The notes under the pieces: model-generated
Database searches by the model: none
What the model was told of the DNA's origin: nothing
The model's input: only the letters and a program-made list of their open reading frames with translations
Position numbers and translations under genes: made by a program
Source of the DNA: Actinomycetota bacterium
Lineage (GTDB): Bacteria; Actinomycetota; CADDZG01; JAHWKV01
NCBI GenBank assembly: GCA_030447305.1
Contig: JAUJPC010000006.1
Coordinates: forward strand, 1-64,000
Direction of reading: 5' to 3'
Length of the DNA stretch: 64,000 nt
In this document: piece after piece, positions 17,839 to 26,478 of the stretch
Layout of the letters: every line of letters begins with the position of its first letter
Position numbering within the stretch: position 1 is the first letter of the stretch

Positions 17839-18624
17839 ATGGAGGAAAAACAGCGGGAGGCCCAGGCGCCTGTTTCGGATCAGCCCGACAACGTCGCGGT
17901 GTCCCCACCGCCGGCTGACGATGTCTCGGCAACAGGTGATGAACAAACCTCTGCGGTCGAGCAATCCGGGGTCGCTTCGGCTGACGGCAGTCCGACGTCC
18001 TCCGATCGGAAAGGCGTCCGGCCTTTAGCCAAAGGCCGCGGAGGCACAGCCGGCATCTTCGCCGGTGTGGCGGTGATTGCTCCGGTTCTCATCCGAGAGC
18101 TTGCGCTGGGGAGCGAACCATATCTTCTACTTCCTCTAACGATGATCATTCTGGCAGTCGCTTTGTCGGGATTTCGGGTCGCCCAGGGAGGGCGTGACGG
18201 CAAGATCGGCCGGCTCGGCCTGTTGATGGCCGCCCTCGGAGCCATTGTGCTGACCGTAATGTTTACGATCATGGCTTACCAGGCCGTAATCCTGAACACC
18301 CGCCTTCAGAGCGGAACCTGGCTGCTTCAGTTCGGATTCTTTGCGCTGCTGGGGGGCATCCTTATCTTTGGATCCGCGAGCCTGGTGGCCGGCGTGATAA
18401 GCCGAGGACCGACCCTGCTGATGATGGTGAGTCTCGTGCTGGGCGTCGTCCTCGACCAGATCGGTGCCTTCCCGGGGTTCAGGTTTCGGTGGGGACCCGA
18501 CATCGTCCTCGGTCAGGGTATGCACTACGGTTTGAAGATTTTCGGCCTATCGCTGATTTGGCTGGGATACTCCATACTCAAAGACACCAGAGCCGAGTCC
18601 GCCGCCGTCACTCCGAGCGCTTGA
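17839..18624 (+). CDS. Hypothetical membrane protein
   Basis: 261 residues. About 60 N-terminal residues are polar and low-complexity and probably cytosolic. Then six or so membrane helices follow (GTAGIFAGVAVIAPVLIREL, LLPLTMIILAVALSGFRVA, LGLLMAALGAIVLTVMFTIM, and later ones to GLSLIWLGYSILKD). The ATG has a good site (GGAAAGGAG). No transporter signature is recognised, and the gene stands alone between two tRNAs. Confidence 0.7.
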   Translation: MEEKQREAQAPVSDQPDNVAVSPPPADDVSATGDEQTSAVEQSGVASADGSPTSSDRKGVRPLAKGRGGTAGIFAGVAVIAPVLIRELALGSEPYLLLPLTMIILAVALSGFRVAQGGRDGKIGRLGLLMAALGAIVLTVMFTIMAYQAVILNTRLQSGTWLLQFGFFALLGGILIFGSASLVAGVISRGPTLLMMVSLVLGVVLDQIGAFPGFRFRWGPDIVLGQGMHYGLKIFGLSLIWLGYSILKDTRAESAAVTPSA

Positions 18625-18652
18625 GTGCGGGCGCATTTGTAAGCATAGGTAG

Positions 18653-18727
18653 GGGCGTATAGCTCAGGGGGAGAGCGCTTCCTTGACACGGAAGAGGTCC
18701 GAGGTTCAAATCCTCGTACGCCCACCA
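18653..18727 (+). tRNA. tRNA-Val (GAC), CCA encoded; candidate attachment site
   Basis: The cloverleaf has acceptor GGGCGTA/TACGCCC, D-arm AGCTCAGGGGGAGAGCGC region, anticodon stem-loop CTTCC-TTGACAC-GGAAG (anticodon GAC) and T-arm CGAGG-TTCAAAT-CCTCG. CCA is encoded at 18725-18727. The integrase-bearing region begins downstream, and the 3' ends of tRNA genes are usual targets of tyrosine integrases. No second copy of the tRNA 3' end was seen in this window. Confidence 0.95.
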
Positions 18728-19153
18728 GTTTTTACGCACATTTCTGGGTGAATCTAGATAGGTTGCGCGCGGCCTGACGATTTTGGTCCGTCTGTGGTCC
18801 GTCAGCAATTGTTTTCCATTCGTATGTGGCGGCTGTGACCTATGGAACATGCCAGCACATAACAGCTGAACTGTTCTCTGGAAGGGCGTTCTAGGAGAGT
18901 CGAAAGCAGGCGAGCTGCGAGCTCGGGCCAGATCGGCGAGCCCTACTTCTTGAGCCCCGAGCGCCGACTTTCGAGCAATACCTATGGAACTCAAAGAAGA
19001 CGCTCGCATATTCGCACTGGTCTTCGATGTCCATCCCTCGCTGAATTAAGGACCGGGTTCAGACCGCCAGCCGCCCGATTTCGTCCGCCGCTTGGTACGC
19101 CGGGCGGACGAAGGTGCGGGGGATGCCACTCGCTCGTGTCCTAGAATGTTCCA
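18728..19153. other. Intergenic region between tRNA-Val and PIN gene, with a hairpin
   Basis: No gene is supported. The direct repeat GGTCCGTC-TGT-GGTCCGTC lies about 60 bp after the tRNA. A perfect 10-bp stem (TTCGTCCGCC/GGCGGACGAA, 19080-19112, 13-base loop) precedes the PIN gene. It is not followed by a T-run, so it is more likely a structure or operator than a terminator. This is where the left junction of the integrated element would be expected. Confidence 0.45.
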
Positions 19154-19864
19154 GTGTCGCCCGACCAAAGCGATCGTCCGCTCTGCGTTCTACTTGATAC
19201 GAATCAGTGGATCTCACACATCATGCTTCGGTCCCATCTCGCGGCATCGCTAATTCATCTCATCGAACGCCACAATGGACGGCTAGCCTTGCCCGAAGTC
19301 GTCGCCGTTGAGATCGAAGCGCATGCCGTGGCTGAATACCGGAAGGCAGTCAAACAGGCGTTGTCTACCCTTGGCCGCATTCGCATGATCATCGGTCGTT
19401 CTCCGGACCCGACGTTCCCGTCAGAGGATGCGGCGAGTGAGGCACTCTCCCAGCGACGAGAGGAGCTACGGCACGTCCTCTTTCCGACCGAGACCCAAGA
19501 CCGCCACTTCCTCGCGGCCGCGCAGATGGTTTTGACCGGAAGTCCTCCGAACTCCTCAGGGAGCCAGCAGTTCAAGGACTGTGTTCTTTGGCAGGCGGTG
19601 TTGGATCTCGTTGTCGACTACAACGTACTCCTGGTTACCGCGGACGGCGGTTTCTATGCAGACAGCAAAGGCGACACACTCACTCCAGCGCTTGCACCTG
19701 GGACCGGAGACGCCGTGATCCTGTGTCGCTCCATGGAGGCAGCTGTGTGCCGGCTGCAAGAGAACGCCCCGGTTCTGGACCTCGCGCCAATCCTCGACGC
19801 CATTGACGAATCTCTCCGCCCTCAGGTCGATGAGATCGCCCAAGATGCCGGCTTCACGGTCTAA
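19154..19864 (+). CDS. PIN-domain ribonuclease-like protein
   Basis: 236 residues starting with GTG. The PIN acidic residues are visible in order: VLLDTNQWISH (Asp), PEVVAVEIEAH (Glu), QFKDCVLWQAVLDL (Asp) and LLVTADGGFYAD (Asp). It is larger than VapC toxins (about 130 residues) and resembles PIN proteins found in mobile and defence loci, with a C-terminal extension of about 60 residues. The likely activity is Mg-dependent RNA cleavage. No antitoxin gene overlaps its start, so a simple toxin-antitoxin pair is not shown. Confidence 0.75.
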   Translation: MSPDQSDRPLCVLLDTNQWISHIMLRSHLAASLIHLIERHNGRLALPEVVAVEIEAHAVAEYRKAVKQALSTLGRIRMIIGRSPDPTFPSEDAASEALSQRREELRHVLFPTETQDRHFLAAAQMVLTGSPPNSSGSQQFKDCVLWQAVLDLVVDYNVLLVTADGGFYADSKGDTLTPALAPGTGDAVILCRSMEAAVCRLQENAPVLDLAPILDAIDESLRPQVDEIAQDAGFTV

Positions 19865-19918
19865 GGGATCAATAACGCGTGGGCCGACGCATTCATCACG
19901 GGTCGCACTGGAGAGACT

Positions 19919-20251
19919 TTGGTCGTCTTCGAGATTACCCACGACCTAGCCGCAGCCGGGGATAGACTCGCTCGCGCCATCACAAATGGTGAAGCAATCG
20001 TCGTACCGGGTCAGTCTGGGGTATCGCTGCGGGTTGATTCCATTGAGATGGAGATTTTCGGATATCGGGGGTTCGAGCCGGCGGGCGCCCTACGGATGAT
20101 GCGGTCCTCCACCGCGGGTGCTCGCCAACGCGAACACAGCCTCCGTGTGCCAGTCCCAGGGACAGCCTCTCCCATCAGAGACGGCGATTTTTACTTATCC
20201 CGGAAAGTGACGACAGTCTTCGCGACCGGAGCTCGTCGACAGCGGAGGTAG
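19919..20251 (+). CDS. Hypothetical small ORF after the PIN gene
   Basis: 110 residues, TTG start (VVFEITHDLAAAGDRLARAI, then GEAIVVPGQSGVSLRVDSIE). The first 60 residues read like a folded protein, while the end is Arg-rich and less convincing. It could be a small gene co-transcribed with the PIN gene or a frameshifted piece of a larger one. No family is recognised. Confidence 0.3.
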   Translation: MVVFEITHDLAAAGDRLARAITNGEAIVVPGQSGVSLRVDSIEMEIFGYRGFEPAGALRMMRSSTAGARQREHSLRVPVPGTASPIRDGDFYLSRKVTTVFATGARRQRR

Positions 20252-20328
20252 GAGGAGCAACCCACCAACGGTCCGCTTTTGGGAAGGTTTCGACCAGATG
20301 CCGACCCTCTATCCCAGGTGCCCGCCGC

Positions 20329-20925
20329 TCAGATTCGCCTCGGTAGATAGCGAGCGTAGCCAGTCAGGGTCAGCAAGCGAAACCTCGATTCGTCTTGGTC
20401 GCTGAGCCCCGGATGAGATCCATTCGCGTGTAGCAAGCTCCATAAGGCCTTGCCGAATTGCTGCTCGCCCTTTACCAATGTTGTGCCGGCGGTATGCAGC
20501 GCATCGAATGCCTTGTGAACCTGCCCGTCTCCACCAGCCTGCCTCATCAGCTCTTCAAGAAATGCTCTCAACTGCGAATTAGCGCTAGCCCAGTTACGGG
20601 ATGCGAAGGCGTCGATGGCTTGCCGATAATGGCCGGCGGCCGTAAGCCACCCTCTCCGCCGCAGGTCGGCTTCAACCCAAGTCACCACTTCCGTAACGTG
20701 GACACCTGCAACAATCGGGATGAGGCGGTCCTGGTCCTCATCGAACTCCCAGCCGTCGGCTGCGATTGCGTCTCTCAGCCCAGCCCACCGATGGTGGGCG
20801 CCGGCTCGCTAAACGAACGTGGGGTTGTTTTACCGGCGGCCAACATCAACCGGGCTAACTCCAGCGCGCCGTCGTTCGCTTCCTTGGAATTATCTTGCCC
20901 TCACCAGCCCTACAAGGCCCATCCA
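20329..20925 (-). pseudogene. Fragment of an abortive-infection/HEPN-like protein
   Basis: On the minus strand the N-terminal piece (NDGALELARLMLAAGKTTPR) shifts frame near 20780 into LRDAIAADGWEFDEDQDRLI. It then continues through HYRQAIDAFASRNWASANSQ, LRAFLEELMRQAGG and SLLHANGSHPGLSDQDESRF to the stop. The pattern resembles the C-terminal region of AbiJ-like and related HEPN-containing phage-defence proteins. The 5' part is missing and one indel is needed. It is probably inactive. It lies next to a PIN gene in a likely defence cargo zone between tRNA-Val and the integrase. Confidence 0.5.
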
Positions 20926-21401
20926 TACGACGAGGTGGGGCGCCAATTAGGCATTGTGAGCGCGTTCCAGAGTGGCAGTTGCTTCCGGGGAAGCATCTAT
21001 TTGACAGTCGACCTTCCCGTCGACCGGTCAGGGGGAATGGTGGCCGAGACAGGCGACGCCGTCGCCCGGTGGATCGGTCCCTTTCTAGGTGAGCCCGGGT
21101 CTAGGTGAGCCCGGGCAGCAAGACGTCCTCAGGAAGCTAGGCACCTCGGGAGCTACGGCGCGGCATGCTTTCCTGATGTTCCAGGTTCACCACGGCTCTC
21201 TTTGCCGTCTCCGACATCTTGTGGAGAGATGAGTCGCCATTACCGTAAATAACTCCTAGCCTCCCCCGCGAGGTCAATCACGTCTGGATCATGAGCACTT
21301 GGTCATCTGGTGCCGCGCTTTATTGGTCGGAGACGGGCGGCTGGTCATCGGTCGACAAAAAGCGGTCGTTCACAGACCGCCGCACCTGATGAGAGCTGGC
21401 C

Positions 21402-22592
21402 TCAGCGGACTACCTTCTCGGTTGCAGAAGAGAGGGCAGCTGACCGCCAGTTACTCGCTAACCTGGTTTGATTGAAGTCGAGGACGGTCTGGGTTGAAGT
21501 GTCGCGACCGTCCCATGCCCTTTGCAGCGATAAGGCCACCTCTTGATCTAAACCGTCGTGAACGTGCCCGTACGTATCCATCGTGGTCCGAATCGAGCTG
21601 TGGCCGAGGCGCTTCTGGATTACCTTCGGATGAACTCCCGCTTTGATCAGTAGGGCTGCGTGGCTGTGGCGCAGATCATGGAACCGACAGGGCTCGCCGA
21701 CAGTTGCCTGGACCGCCCTTTCCCAGGCTCTTCTTCGAAAGTTGCTCGCCCGCAGCGGCGCTCCCTTTTCCCCGACGAAGACCCAATCATCGCTATTCAG
21801 ATCCGGCCTTGGCGCGAGGTGGTCTCCTAACGCCTCGGCCAGGAAAGGCGGCGCCGAAATCGTCCGGCGCGACGCCCTGGTCTTGAGCGGCCCGAAGCTC
21901 TGCTTGCCCCGCACCTGCGTCATCCCTTCCTCCACGCTGATGACCCGCTCCAGCAGCTTGAGGTGCTTTACCCGTAGAGCCGCCAGCTCGCCGAATCGCA
22001 TCCCGGTATAACCGGCGGTGAGCACCAGCGCCCGGTAGAACGGGTCGATCGCCTCGGCCAGCTGGTTGATCTCCTTTTCGTCGAGGAAGCGCATTTCGAA
22101 CTGCTCGATCCGGGGGAGGTCGCGCTTGGGGGTAATCTTCCAGCAGGGCGACCTGGCGAGCGTCCCGGATGCGGTCGCCTCCTGCATCACCCACGCCAGC
22201 AGCTGATAGGCCTTGTGCACGCTGGCCGGGGCGTAGGAGGCCGCCAGCTTGGCGATCCACGCCTTGACTTCGATGATCTCGATCGAGTTCAATCGCCGTT
22301 TGCCGAAGTAAGGAAGGATCATCAGCCGAAAAACCCAGTCGTCCCGGGCCCGGGTGGTCGCCCGCTGGTTGACCTTCATGGCGAGCGCCCACTGAGCGAA
22401 CTCCCCGAATGTTACCCGGCCCAGCGCGGGGTCGACGTAGTCTCCTCGCAGCTTGGATCCCTCGACGCCGATGAGGTGGTTCTCGGCATCCGCCTTGCGG
22501 GCAAACGATTTCGAGCGCTCCTCGCCCAGAGGGTCCACCCACCGGGCGACATACGGCTTAGGCCGGTTGCCGCGTTTGACTACGTGGCCCAC
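21402..22592 (-). CDS. Tyrosine integrase of the integrative element
   Basis: 396 residues. The N-terminal arm-binding (PKPYVARWVDPLGEERSKSF) and SAM-like core-binding domains precede a complete catalytic domain. Catalytic residues: Arg in YTGMRFGELAALRV, His-x-x-Arg in FHDLRHSHAALLI, His in RLGHSSIRTTMDTYGH and the nucleophile Tyr in the same stretch. Such enzymes integrate and excise mobile elements at tRNA genes. The gene overlaps its upstream excisionase by 13 bp and points toward tRNA-Val, the usual geometry for an element end. Confidence 0.93.
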   Translation of the reverse strand: MGHVVKRGNRPKPYVARWVDPLGEERSKSFARKADAENHLIGVEGSKLRGDYVDPALGRVTFGEFAQWALAMKVNQRATTRARDDWVFRLMILPYFGKRRLNSIEIIEVKAWIAKLAASYAPASVHKAYQLLAWVMQEATASGTLARSPCWKITPKRDLPRIEQFEMRFLDEKEINQLAEAIDPFYRALVLTAGYTGMRFGELAALRVKHLKLLERVISVEEGMTQVRGKQSFGPLKTRASRRTISAPPFLAEALGDHLAPRPDLNSDDWVFVGEKGAPLRASNFRRRAWERAVQATVGEPCRFHDLRHSHAALLIKAGVHPKVIQKRLGHSSIRTTMDTYGHVHDGLDQEVALSLQRAWDGRDTSTQTVLDFNQTRLASNWRSAALSSATEKVVR

Positions 22593-22876
22593 GGCAGGTC
22601 CTGTGAGTGGGGATGGCGACGCCGGCGCGCTGCGGCGTCCGCCTTCAGGTCATGCAGCCAGTACGCCAGGTCGCCCGGGTCGAACCTGAGATGCCGGCCT
22701 ACCCGAATGGCGGGCGGCCCTTCCCCCCGATGGCGCCATCGGTAGATGGTGGCAACCGGCACCTGGAGTAGCTGAGACACCTCGACTACGTTGAGCAGCC
22801 GCACCGGCCGGATGTCCGTCTCTTGTCCCTCCGGCACGGCTGCTCGACGACCGAGTGGGTTGGCGGGCTCACTCAT
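22580..22876 (-). CDS. Excisionase-type helix-turn-helix protein
   Basis: 98 residues from ATG at 22876. The core RLLNVVEVSQLLQVPVATIY, then RWRHRGEGPPAIRVGRHLRF, is a MerR-like HTH_17 domain found in Xis/AlpA proteins. Basic C-terminal residues follow. It overlaps the methyltransferase upstream (eight bases) and the integrase downstream, so int, xis and both methyltransferases form one minus-strand operon. Expected role: directing the integrase to excision or repressing the operon. Confidence 0.8.
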   Translation of the reverse strand: MSEPANPLGRRAAVPEGQETDIRPVRLLNVVEVSQLLQVPVATIYRWRHRGEGPPAIRVGRHLRFDPGDLAYWLHDLKADAAARRRRHPHSQDLPWAT

Positions 22877-23921
22877 GCGGACCACCGCTGAGCGGCGCTG
22901 CCGAGTCATCGGAGCAAGGAACAGGGCAGTCATAGCCGCCCCAGGAGGCCTCAGGATCGGGCGGGAAGTCAAGGCGATACTTAAGCAGCGAGGTGCTCTC
23001 GGCGCCACCGTGTTGGGAGCCCCCGCTTTCAACGGTTCTGGCTAGGGCGGTTCCCCCCGATCCTCGGCGGTAGGGGGTTGCGAGCGGTTTGCGGAAAACC
23101 AGCACGTCCTCGTGGGCGATGACCAGCCGAGGAAAGGCCCCCCGCTCCCGGCTTTTGCGAGCGTGGTCCAGCATGAAGAACGACGCCCTGGGGACCAGTC
23201 GCTCATCTCTTAACCCGGCGAGCAGAGCGACGTTGCGCTCGAATAGGTCGAGCCCGGCTTTGCTCGCCAGCGAGCCGATCTCCCCGGGCAGATCGACCAG
23301 CGCTCCCCGACGGCGCCACGGGCGGACCGTCATAGCGACGATGCCGCCGGGGCGAAGCAGCCTCTCGCAACCGATCAGGATCTCCAGCACCGCCTGTTGC
23401 AGCCGGTCGAGGCCGACTGCGGCCAGGTTCGCAGGGTCCCTCGAATAGGAGTCGTTGAGCTTCTCGACGCCCCCTCCGGGAGTTGTGCGGACGTGGCCGT
23501 GCACCGACGGGCCGTACGGCGGCGAGGTTAGGACTAGGGCCACCAGGCCCCTGATGGTCGGGTCGGCGCTGGACGAGAGATGGCGACCGTCTCCGACCAG
23601 AACTTCCGCACTTCCGGTGGCCCCATTCGACTTGGCGAAGGCGACGTTGGCGATGGCGATCTCGGCCCAGCGAGGCTCGTACTCGATCCCGACCGCGTCC
23701 CGGCCGAGGTGAATCGCCTCGACCAGGGTGGTACCGATTCCGCACATCGGGTCGCAGACGATGTCTCCGGGGCAGGTGTAAGCCTGGATCGCCCGACGGG
23801 CGATCGCCGGCAGCATCTTGCCGGGGTGGGCGTCGGAGGCGGGAAGGTACCGGCCTCTGCGCTGCGACGGCGACGTTTTCTGAGCCACCGGCCAGATCGA
23901 GATGGGAAGCAGCTCAGGCAC
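22869..23921 (-). CDS. DNA methyltransferase, TSPPY type (second of a tandem pair)
   Basis: 350 residues from GTG 23921, which has AGGGAGG upstream and overlaps the stop of the preceding gene. An AdoMet motif is present (DPMCGIGTTLVEAIHLG, then GIEYEPRW), as is the catalytic motif LTSPPYGPSVHG, typical of N4-cytosine and some N6-adenine methyltransferases. A third shared block is LRPGGIVAMTVRPWRRRG. The first 30 residues are nearly parallel to the upstream protein (WPVAQKTSPSQRRGRYLPAS), so the two are paralogues. The last 60 residues are unlike it. No restriction endonuclease gene is adjacent; the enzyme may protect the element on entry into a new host. Confidence 0.88.
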   Translation of the reverse strand: MPELLPISIWPVAQKTSPSQRRGRYLPASDAHPGKMLPAIARRAIQAYTCPGDIVCDPMCGIGTTLVEAIHLGRDAVGIEYEPRWAEIAIANVAFAKSNGATGSAEVLVGDGRHLSSSADPTIRGLVALVLTSPPYGPSVHGHVRTTPGGGVEKLNDSYSRDPANLAAVGLDRLQQAVLEILIGCERLLRPGGIVAMTVRPWRRRGALVDLPGEIGSLASKAGLDLFERNVALLAGLRDERLVPRASFFMLDHARKSRERGAFPRLVIAHEDVLVFRKPLATPYRRGSGGTALARTVESGGSQHGGAESTSLLKYRLDFPPDPEASWGGYDCPVPCSDDSAAPLSGGPHE

Positions 23922-24786
23922 CGGCGCCTCCCTTCTCGAAGACCAAGACGTCCTCGTGCACCACCAAGTGGGCCGGCCATCCCCGGGCCCGCGCCTTGCG
24001 GGTCTGATTGAGCTGCCAGAACGACGGCCGGGCGACCAGATGCGAATCTTTGATCCCCGCAAGGACCGCGATCACGTGCTGCTGGTACCTGAACCCGGCC
24101 TGATGGGCGAGCCGTACAGTCGCAGCGGCCAGATCGAAGCACCGCCCCTGGCGCCGCAGGTTCTTGGTGACCGTGACCATCACTCCGCCGGGGCGCAGCA
24201 CCGCGCGGCATGCGAGGTAAACCTTCGCCATGGCGTCGAGGTAGGCCTCGTCTCGCAGGTGGCCGAGGTTTGCCCGGTCCTCCGAGTAGTTCAGCGTCTG
24301 GCGATCGCAGAGACTCCTGCCGGCAAACCAGGCGCTCTTGTCGGTGGTCCCGACCTCACAGGCGTAGGGCGGTGAGGTGGCGACCAGGTCGACCTTCCCG
24401 GCATGCTCGGCAATCACCGACTCCAGCTGCAGGGCGTCGCCGGTTCTCACCTCCCCGAGCGGGCGCGCGGCCTCCGGGAGGATGGCGTCCAGGTTGGCGG
24501 TGGCAAGCTCCGCCCACCGGGGCTCGAGCTCGATGCCGATGCCCCTGCGGCCGAGCGCGGCCGCCTCGACCACCGTGGTGCCGATCCCGCACATCGGATC
24601 CACCACCAGGTCGCCGGGGCGGGAGTAGGTCTTGACGATCCGCCTCGCGAGCTCGGGGACCATCTTGCCGGGGTGCTGAAACGACGCCGGCAGGTAGTGG
24701 CCGGTGCGCTGGTACTGCGGTGAGGTCTGTGCCACCGGCCATACGGCCAGAGGCACCGCCTCCTGTGGTGCTGTCGATGCTGCCAT
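23914..24786 (-). CDS. DNA methyltransferase, TSPPY type (first of a tandem pair)
   Basis: 290 residues. Key blocks: WPVAQTSPQYQRTGHYLPAS, motif I DPMCGIGTTVVEAAALG, GIELEPRWAELA, catalytic ATSPPYACEVGT and LRPGGVMVTVTKNLRRQG. It is shorter than its downstream paralogue and lacks that protein's C-terminal extension. The gene begins just after the divergent control region shared with the transfer genes. It is the first gene of the minus-strand operon (two methyltransferases, xis, int). Orphan methylation or anti-restriction on behalf of the element is the likely purpose. Confidence 0.88.
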   Translation of the reverse strand: MAASTAPQEAVPLAVWPVAQTSPQYQRTGHYLPASFQHPGKMVPELARRIVKTYSRPGDLVVDPMCGIGTTVVEAAALGRRGIGIELEPRWAELATANLDAILPEAARPLGEVRTGDALQLESVIAEHAGKVDLVATSPPYACEVGTTDKSAWFAGRSLCDRQTLNYSEDRANLGHLRDEAYLDAMAKVYLACRAVLRPGGVMVTVTKNLRRQGRCFDLAAATVRLAHQAGFRYQQHVIAVLAGIKDSHLVARPSFWQLNQTRKARARGWPAHLVVHEDVLVFEKGGAGA

Positions 24787-24948
24787 GGGGTTCGACCCAC
24801 GGCCCTGGGTAGCGCCTTCCTACCCCTAGAAACCGGACTTTGGGCCGTTTCGCGGACACACCGATCCCGCCCGCCTTGATCCGGGGCCGGAGTCGAGGTA
24901 GCTCTCACCAACCCCGAGGAGGCGTCGGGGAGAAGGAGGAGGTTTGTG

Positions 24949-25410
24949 ATGAACGACGGGGAGAAGAGGTCTCCGGTTGACAAGGTGGTCGAGGTTCTCG
25001 GGCTCAATCCCGGCTCGACCGCCGAGCAGCTGGCGGACAGGTGCGGGCTGGGAGGGTCGACCGTGCGCAAGGCGCTGGTCCGGCTGGAGTCGGAAGGCAG
25101 GGCCTCCCGAACCGCCGGGGGCAGAGCGGAGGGGCGCAAGCTCCCCGACAGCTGGACTCTGGTGGCCGCTGAAGAGGGCCGGCCGCCGGGGGAGATGAAG
25201 AAGAAGGACCGGCTGCCCAAGGGCCGGCTGGCGGAGCTGGTGCTCGCCCATCTGCGCAGTGTCGGCGGACAGCCGCAGTCGCCGGCCGCGGTGGGAAAGG
25301 CGATCGGCCACTCCGCCGGCGCCATCTCCAACGCCCTGCGCAAGATGGCCGAGTCGGGCGAGGTGAAGGAAGTTTCGAGCAAGCCGAAGCGCTACAGGAT
25401 CGGCGCGTAG
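24949..25410 (+). CDS. Tandem winged-helix DNA-binding protein
   Basis: 153 residues from ATG 24949 (strong AAGGAGGAGG site). Two winged-helix units repeat: VDKVVEVLGLNPGSTAEQLA with VRKALVRLESEGRASRTAGG, then LAELVLAHLRSVGGQPQSPA with ISNALRKMAESGEVKEV. They are joined by a basic Pro/Lys-rich linker. It is divergent from the methyltransferase operon and lies just upstream of the repeat-rich region at 25431-25540, so it is a good candidate for the protein that binds those repeats. Confidence 0.75.
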   Translation: MNDGEKRSPVDKVVEVLGLNPGSTAEQLADRCGLGGSTVRKALVRLESEGRASRTAGGRAEGRKLPDSWTLVAAEEGRPPGEMKKKDRLPKGRLAELVLAHLRSVGGQPQSPAAVGKAIGHSAGAISNALRKMAESGEVKEVSSKPKRYRIGA

Positions 25411-25430
25411 GCACCCCGCTCCGCCCGAAT

Positions 25431-25540
25431 TCCGACACTTTTCCGACACTTTTCCGACAGATCCGCTGCTTGCCCCCTCGCGAACCGGGCCGAAATCCAC
25501 GATCGGCGCCGAATTCCCGGCCTGTCGGAGAAGTGTCGGA
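25431..25540. promoter_or_regulatory. Iteron-like direct and inverted repeats
   Basis: TCCGACACTTT occurs twice head to tail (25431-25441, 25442-25452) and a third time in part (TCCGACAG, 25453-25460), one helical turn apart. The block TCCGACACTTTTCCGACAG (25442-25460) reappears as its complement at 25522-25540 with 18 of 19 matches, 61 bp away. The array lies between two plus-strand genes of the transfer region. Operators of an element regulator, a replication iteron set or a transfer-origin structure are all possible. Confidence 0.7.
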
Positions 25541-25584
25541 GTGCCCGTTGCCTCATAGCAGCTCCCCAGCCAAAGGAGCTGCCC

Positions 25585-26445
25585 ATGAACCAAGACTCGC
25601 CTTGTCCGTTCGAAGCCCTCGAGCAGACCTTCCGCCTGCTGGTCACCAAACCCCAGCCGCTCAGCCTCGACCTCCGGGGAATCGGCGGCGGCCTGCCCCC
25701 CGGCAGCATGCCGCTCGACCAGCTGAAGAACCGGCTGCTCCACCCCTCGGTCGGCTTCTCGGCCCGCAACGAGGCGGTGAGCCGGCTGGTCCGGCTGGCC
25801 CAGGGCGGGTCGAGCGCCTACATGGTGGGCCTGGCCGGAGTGCTGCTGCCGGGCCTAAAGCGGGCCACCGCCCCGTTGATCGAGGCCTGTCCCGGCCTGG
25901 CGGCCGACCTGCAGGCCGAGGTGCTGGCCGGCCTAATCGAGGCGGTGGCGGAGGAACGGCTGACCGGCGATCGGGTCTTCTCCCGCCTGATCTGGGCTTC
26001 CTCACGCGCTGCTCGCAGGCTGCTGTTCTCCGAGCTGAGCCACCTTACCCGGAAGGCGCGATCGCGCGATGAGCAGGATCCTCCCGCCCGCGAAGAAGGC
26101 CACCCCGACCTCGTGCTCGCCGTCGCGGTTGCCGCCAGCGTCATCACCGAAGACCAGGCCCAGCTGATCGGCGAGACCCGGATCGGAGGGGTCCCTTTGG
26201 AGCGGATCTCGGCTTCCGGCGGCGTCCCCTACGACACCTTGCAGAAGCGCCGGCGCCGGGCAGAGCTCGCTCTCGTCTCCTGGATTTCCGAGAAGTCGCT
26301 GTCCGCGGAGGGGCCAAAACGGCGGTTTCTAGGGGTGGAGGCCGGCCACGGGAGGGGTGCCCGCCGGAGGTCCTGGGTAGCGCCGGGAACCCGACCCCAG
26401 GAGGAGGTGAAGGAGTATGGCCCGCACGGATCGCCCCTCCCGTGA
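25585..26445 (+). CDS. Sigma-region-4-like protein of the transfer operon
   Basis: 286 residues; ATG with AAAGGAG upstream. Helical throughout, with a middle block (SRLVRLAQGGSSAYMVGLAG, VLLPGLKRATAPLIEACPGL) and a C-terminal part resembling sigma factor region 4 (EDQAQLIGETRIGGVPLERI, then VPYDTLQKRRRRAELALV). It lacks an obvious region 2, so it is unlikely to be a complete sigma factor. Its place between the repeat array and the pilin gene suggests that it regulates transfer genes. The extreme C-terminus is low-complexity and overlaps nothing. Confidence 0.55.
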   Translation: MNQDSPCPFEALEQTFRLLVTKPQPLSLDLRGIGGGLPPGSMPLDQLKNRLLHPSVGFSARNEAVSRLVRLAQGGSSAYMVGLAGVLLPGLKRATAPLIEACPGLAADLQAEVLAGLIEAVAEERLTGDRVFSRLIWASSRAARRLLFSELSHLTRKARSRDEQDPPAREEGHPDLVLAVAVAASVITEDQAQLIGETRIGGVPLERISASGGVPYDTLQKRRRRAELALVSWISEKSLSAEGPKRRFLGVEAGHGRGARRRSWVAPGTRPQEEVKEYGPHGSPLP

Positions 26446-26478
26446 CCACCCCGAAGGATCGGACGAAAGGAGCTGCAG

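Noticed and set aside
18525-18725. Minus-strand ORF (GVRGFEPRTSSVSRKRSPPE) overlapping tRNA-Val
   Set aside because: It is the well-known false ORF produced by reading a tRNA gene on its complementary strand; the tRNA fold is complete.
21085-21116. Tandem TCTAGGTGAGCCCGGG repeat as an attachment site
   Set aside because: Two short copies side by side look like slippage; there is no matching copy at another candidate element end.
23922-24062. Longer N-terminus for the second DNA methyltransferase
   Set aside because: The extension is a low-pattern Arg/Trp-rich shadow of the first methyltransferase. GTG 23921 has a good ribosome site and matches the paralogue's start.
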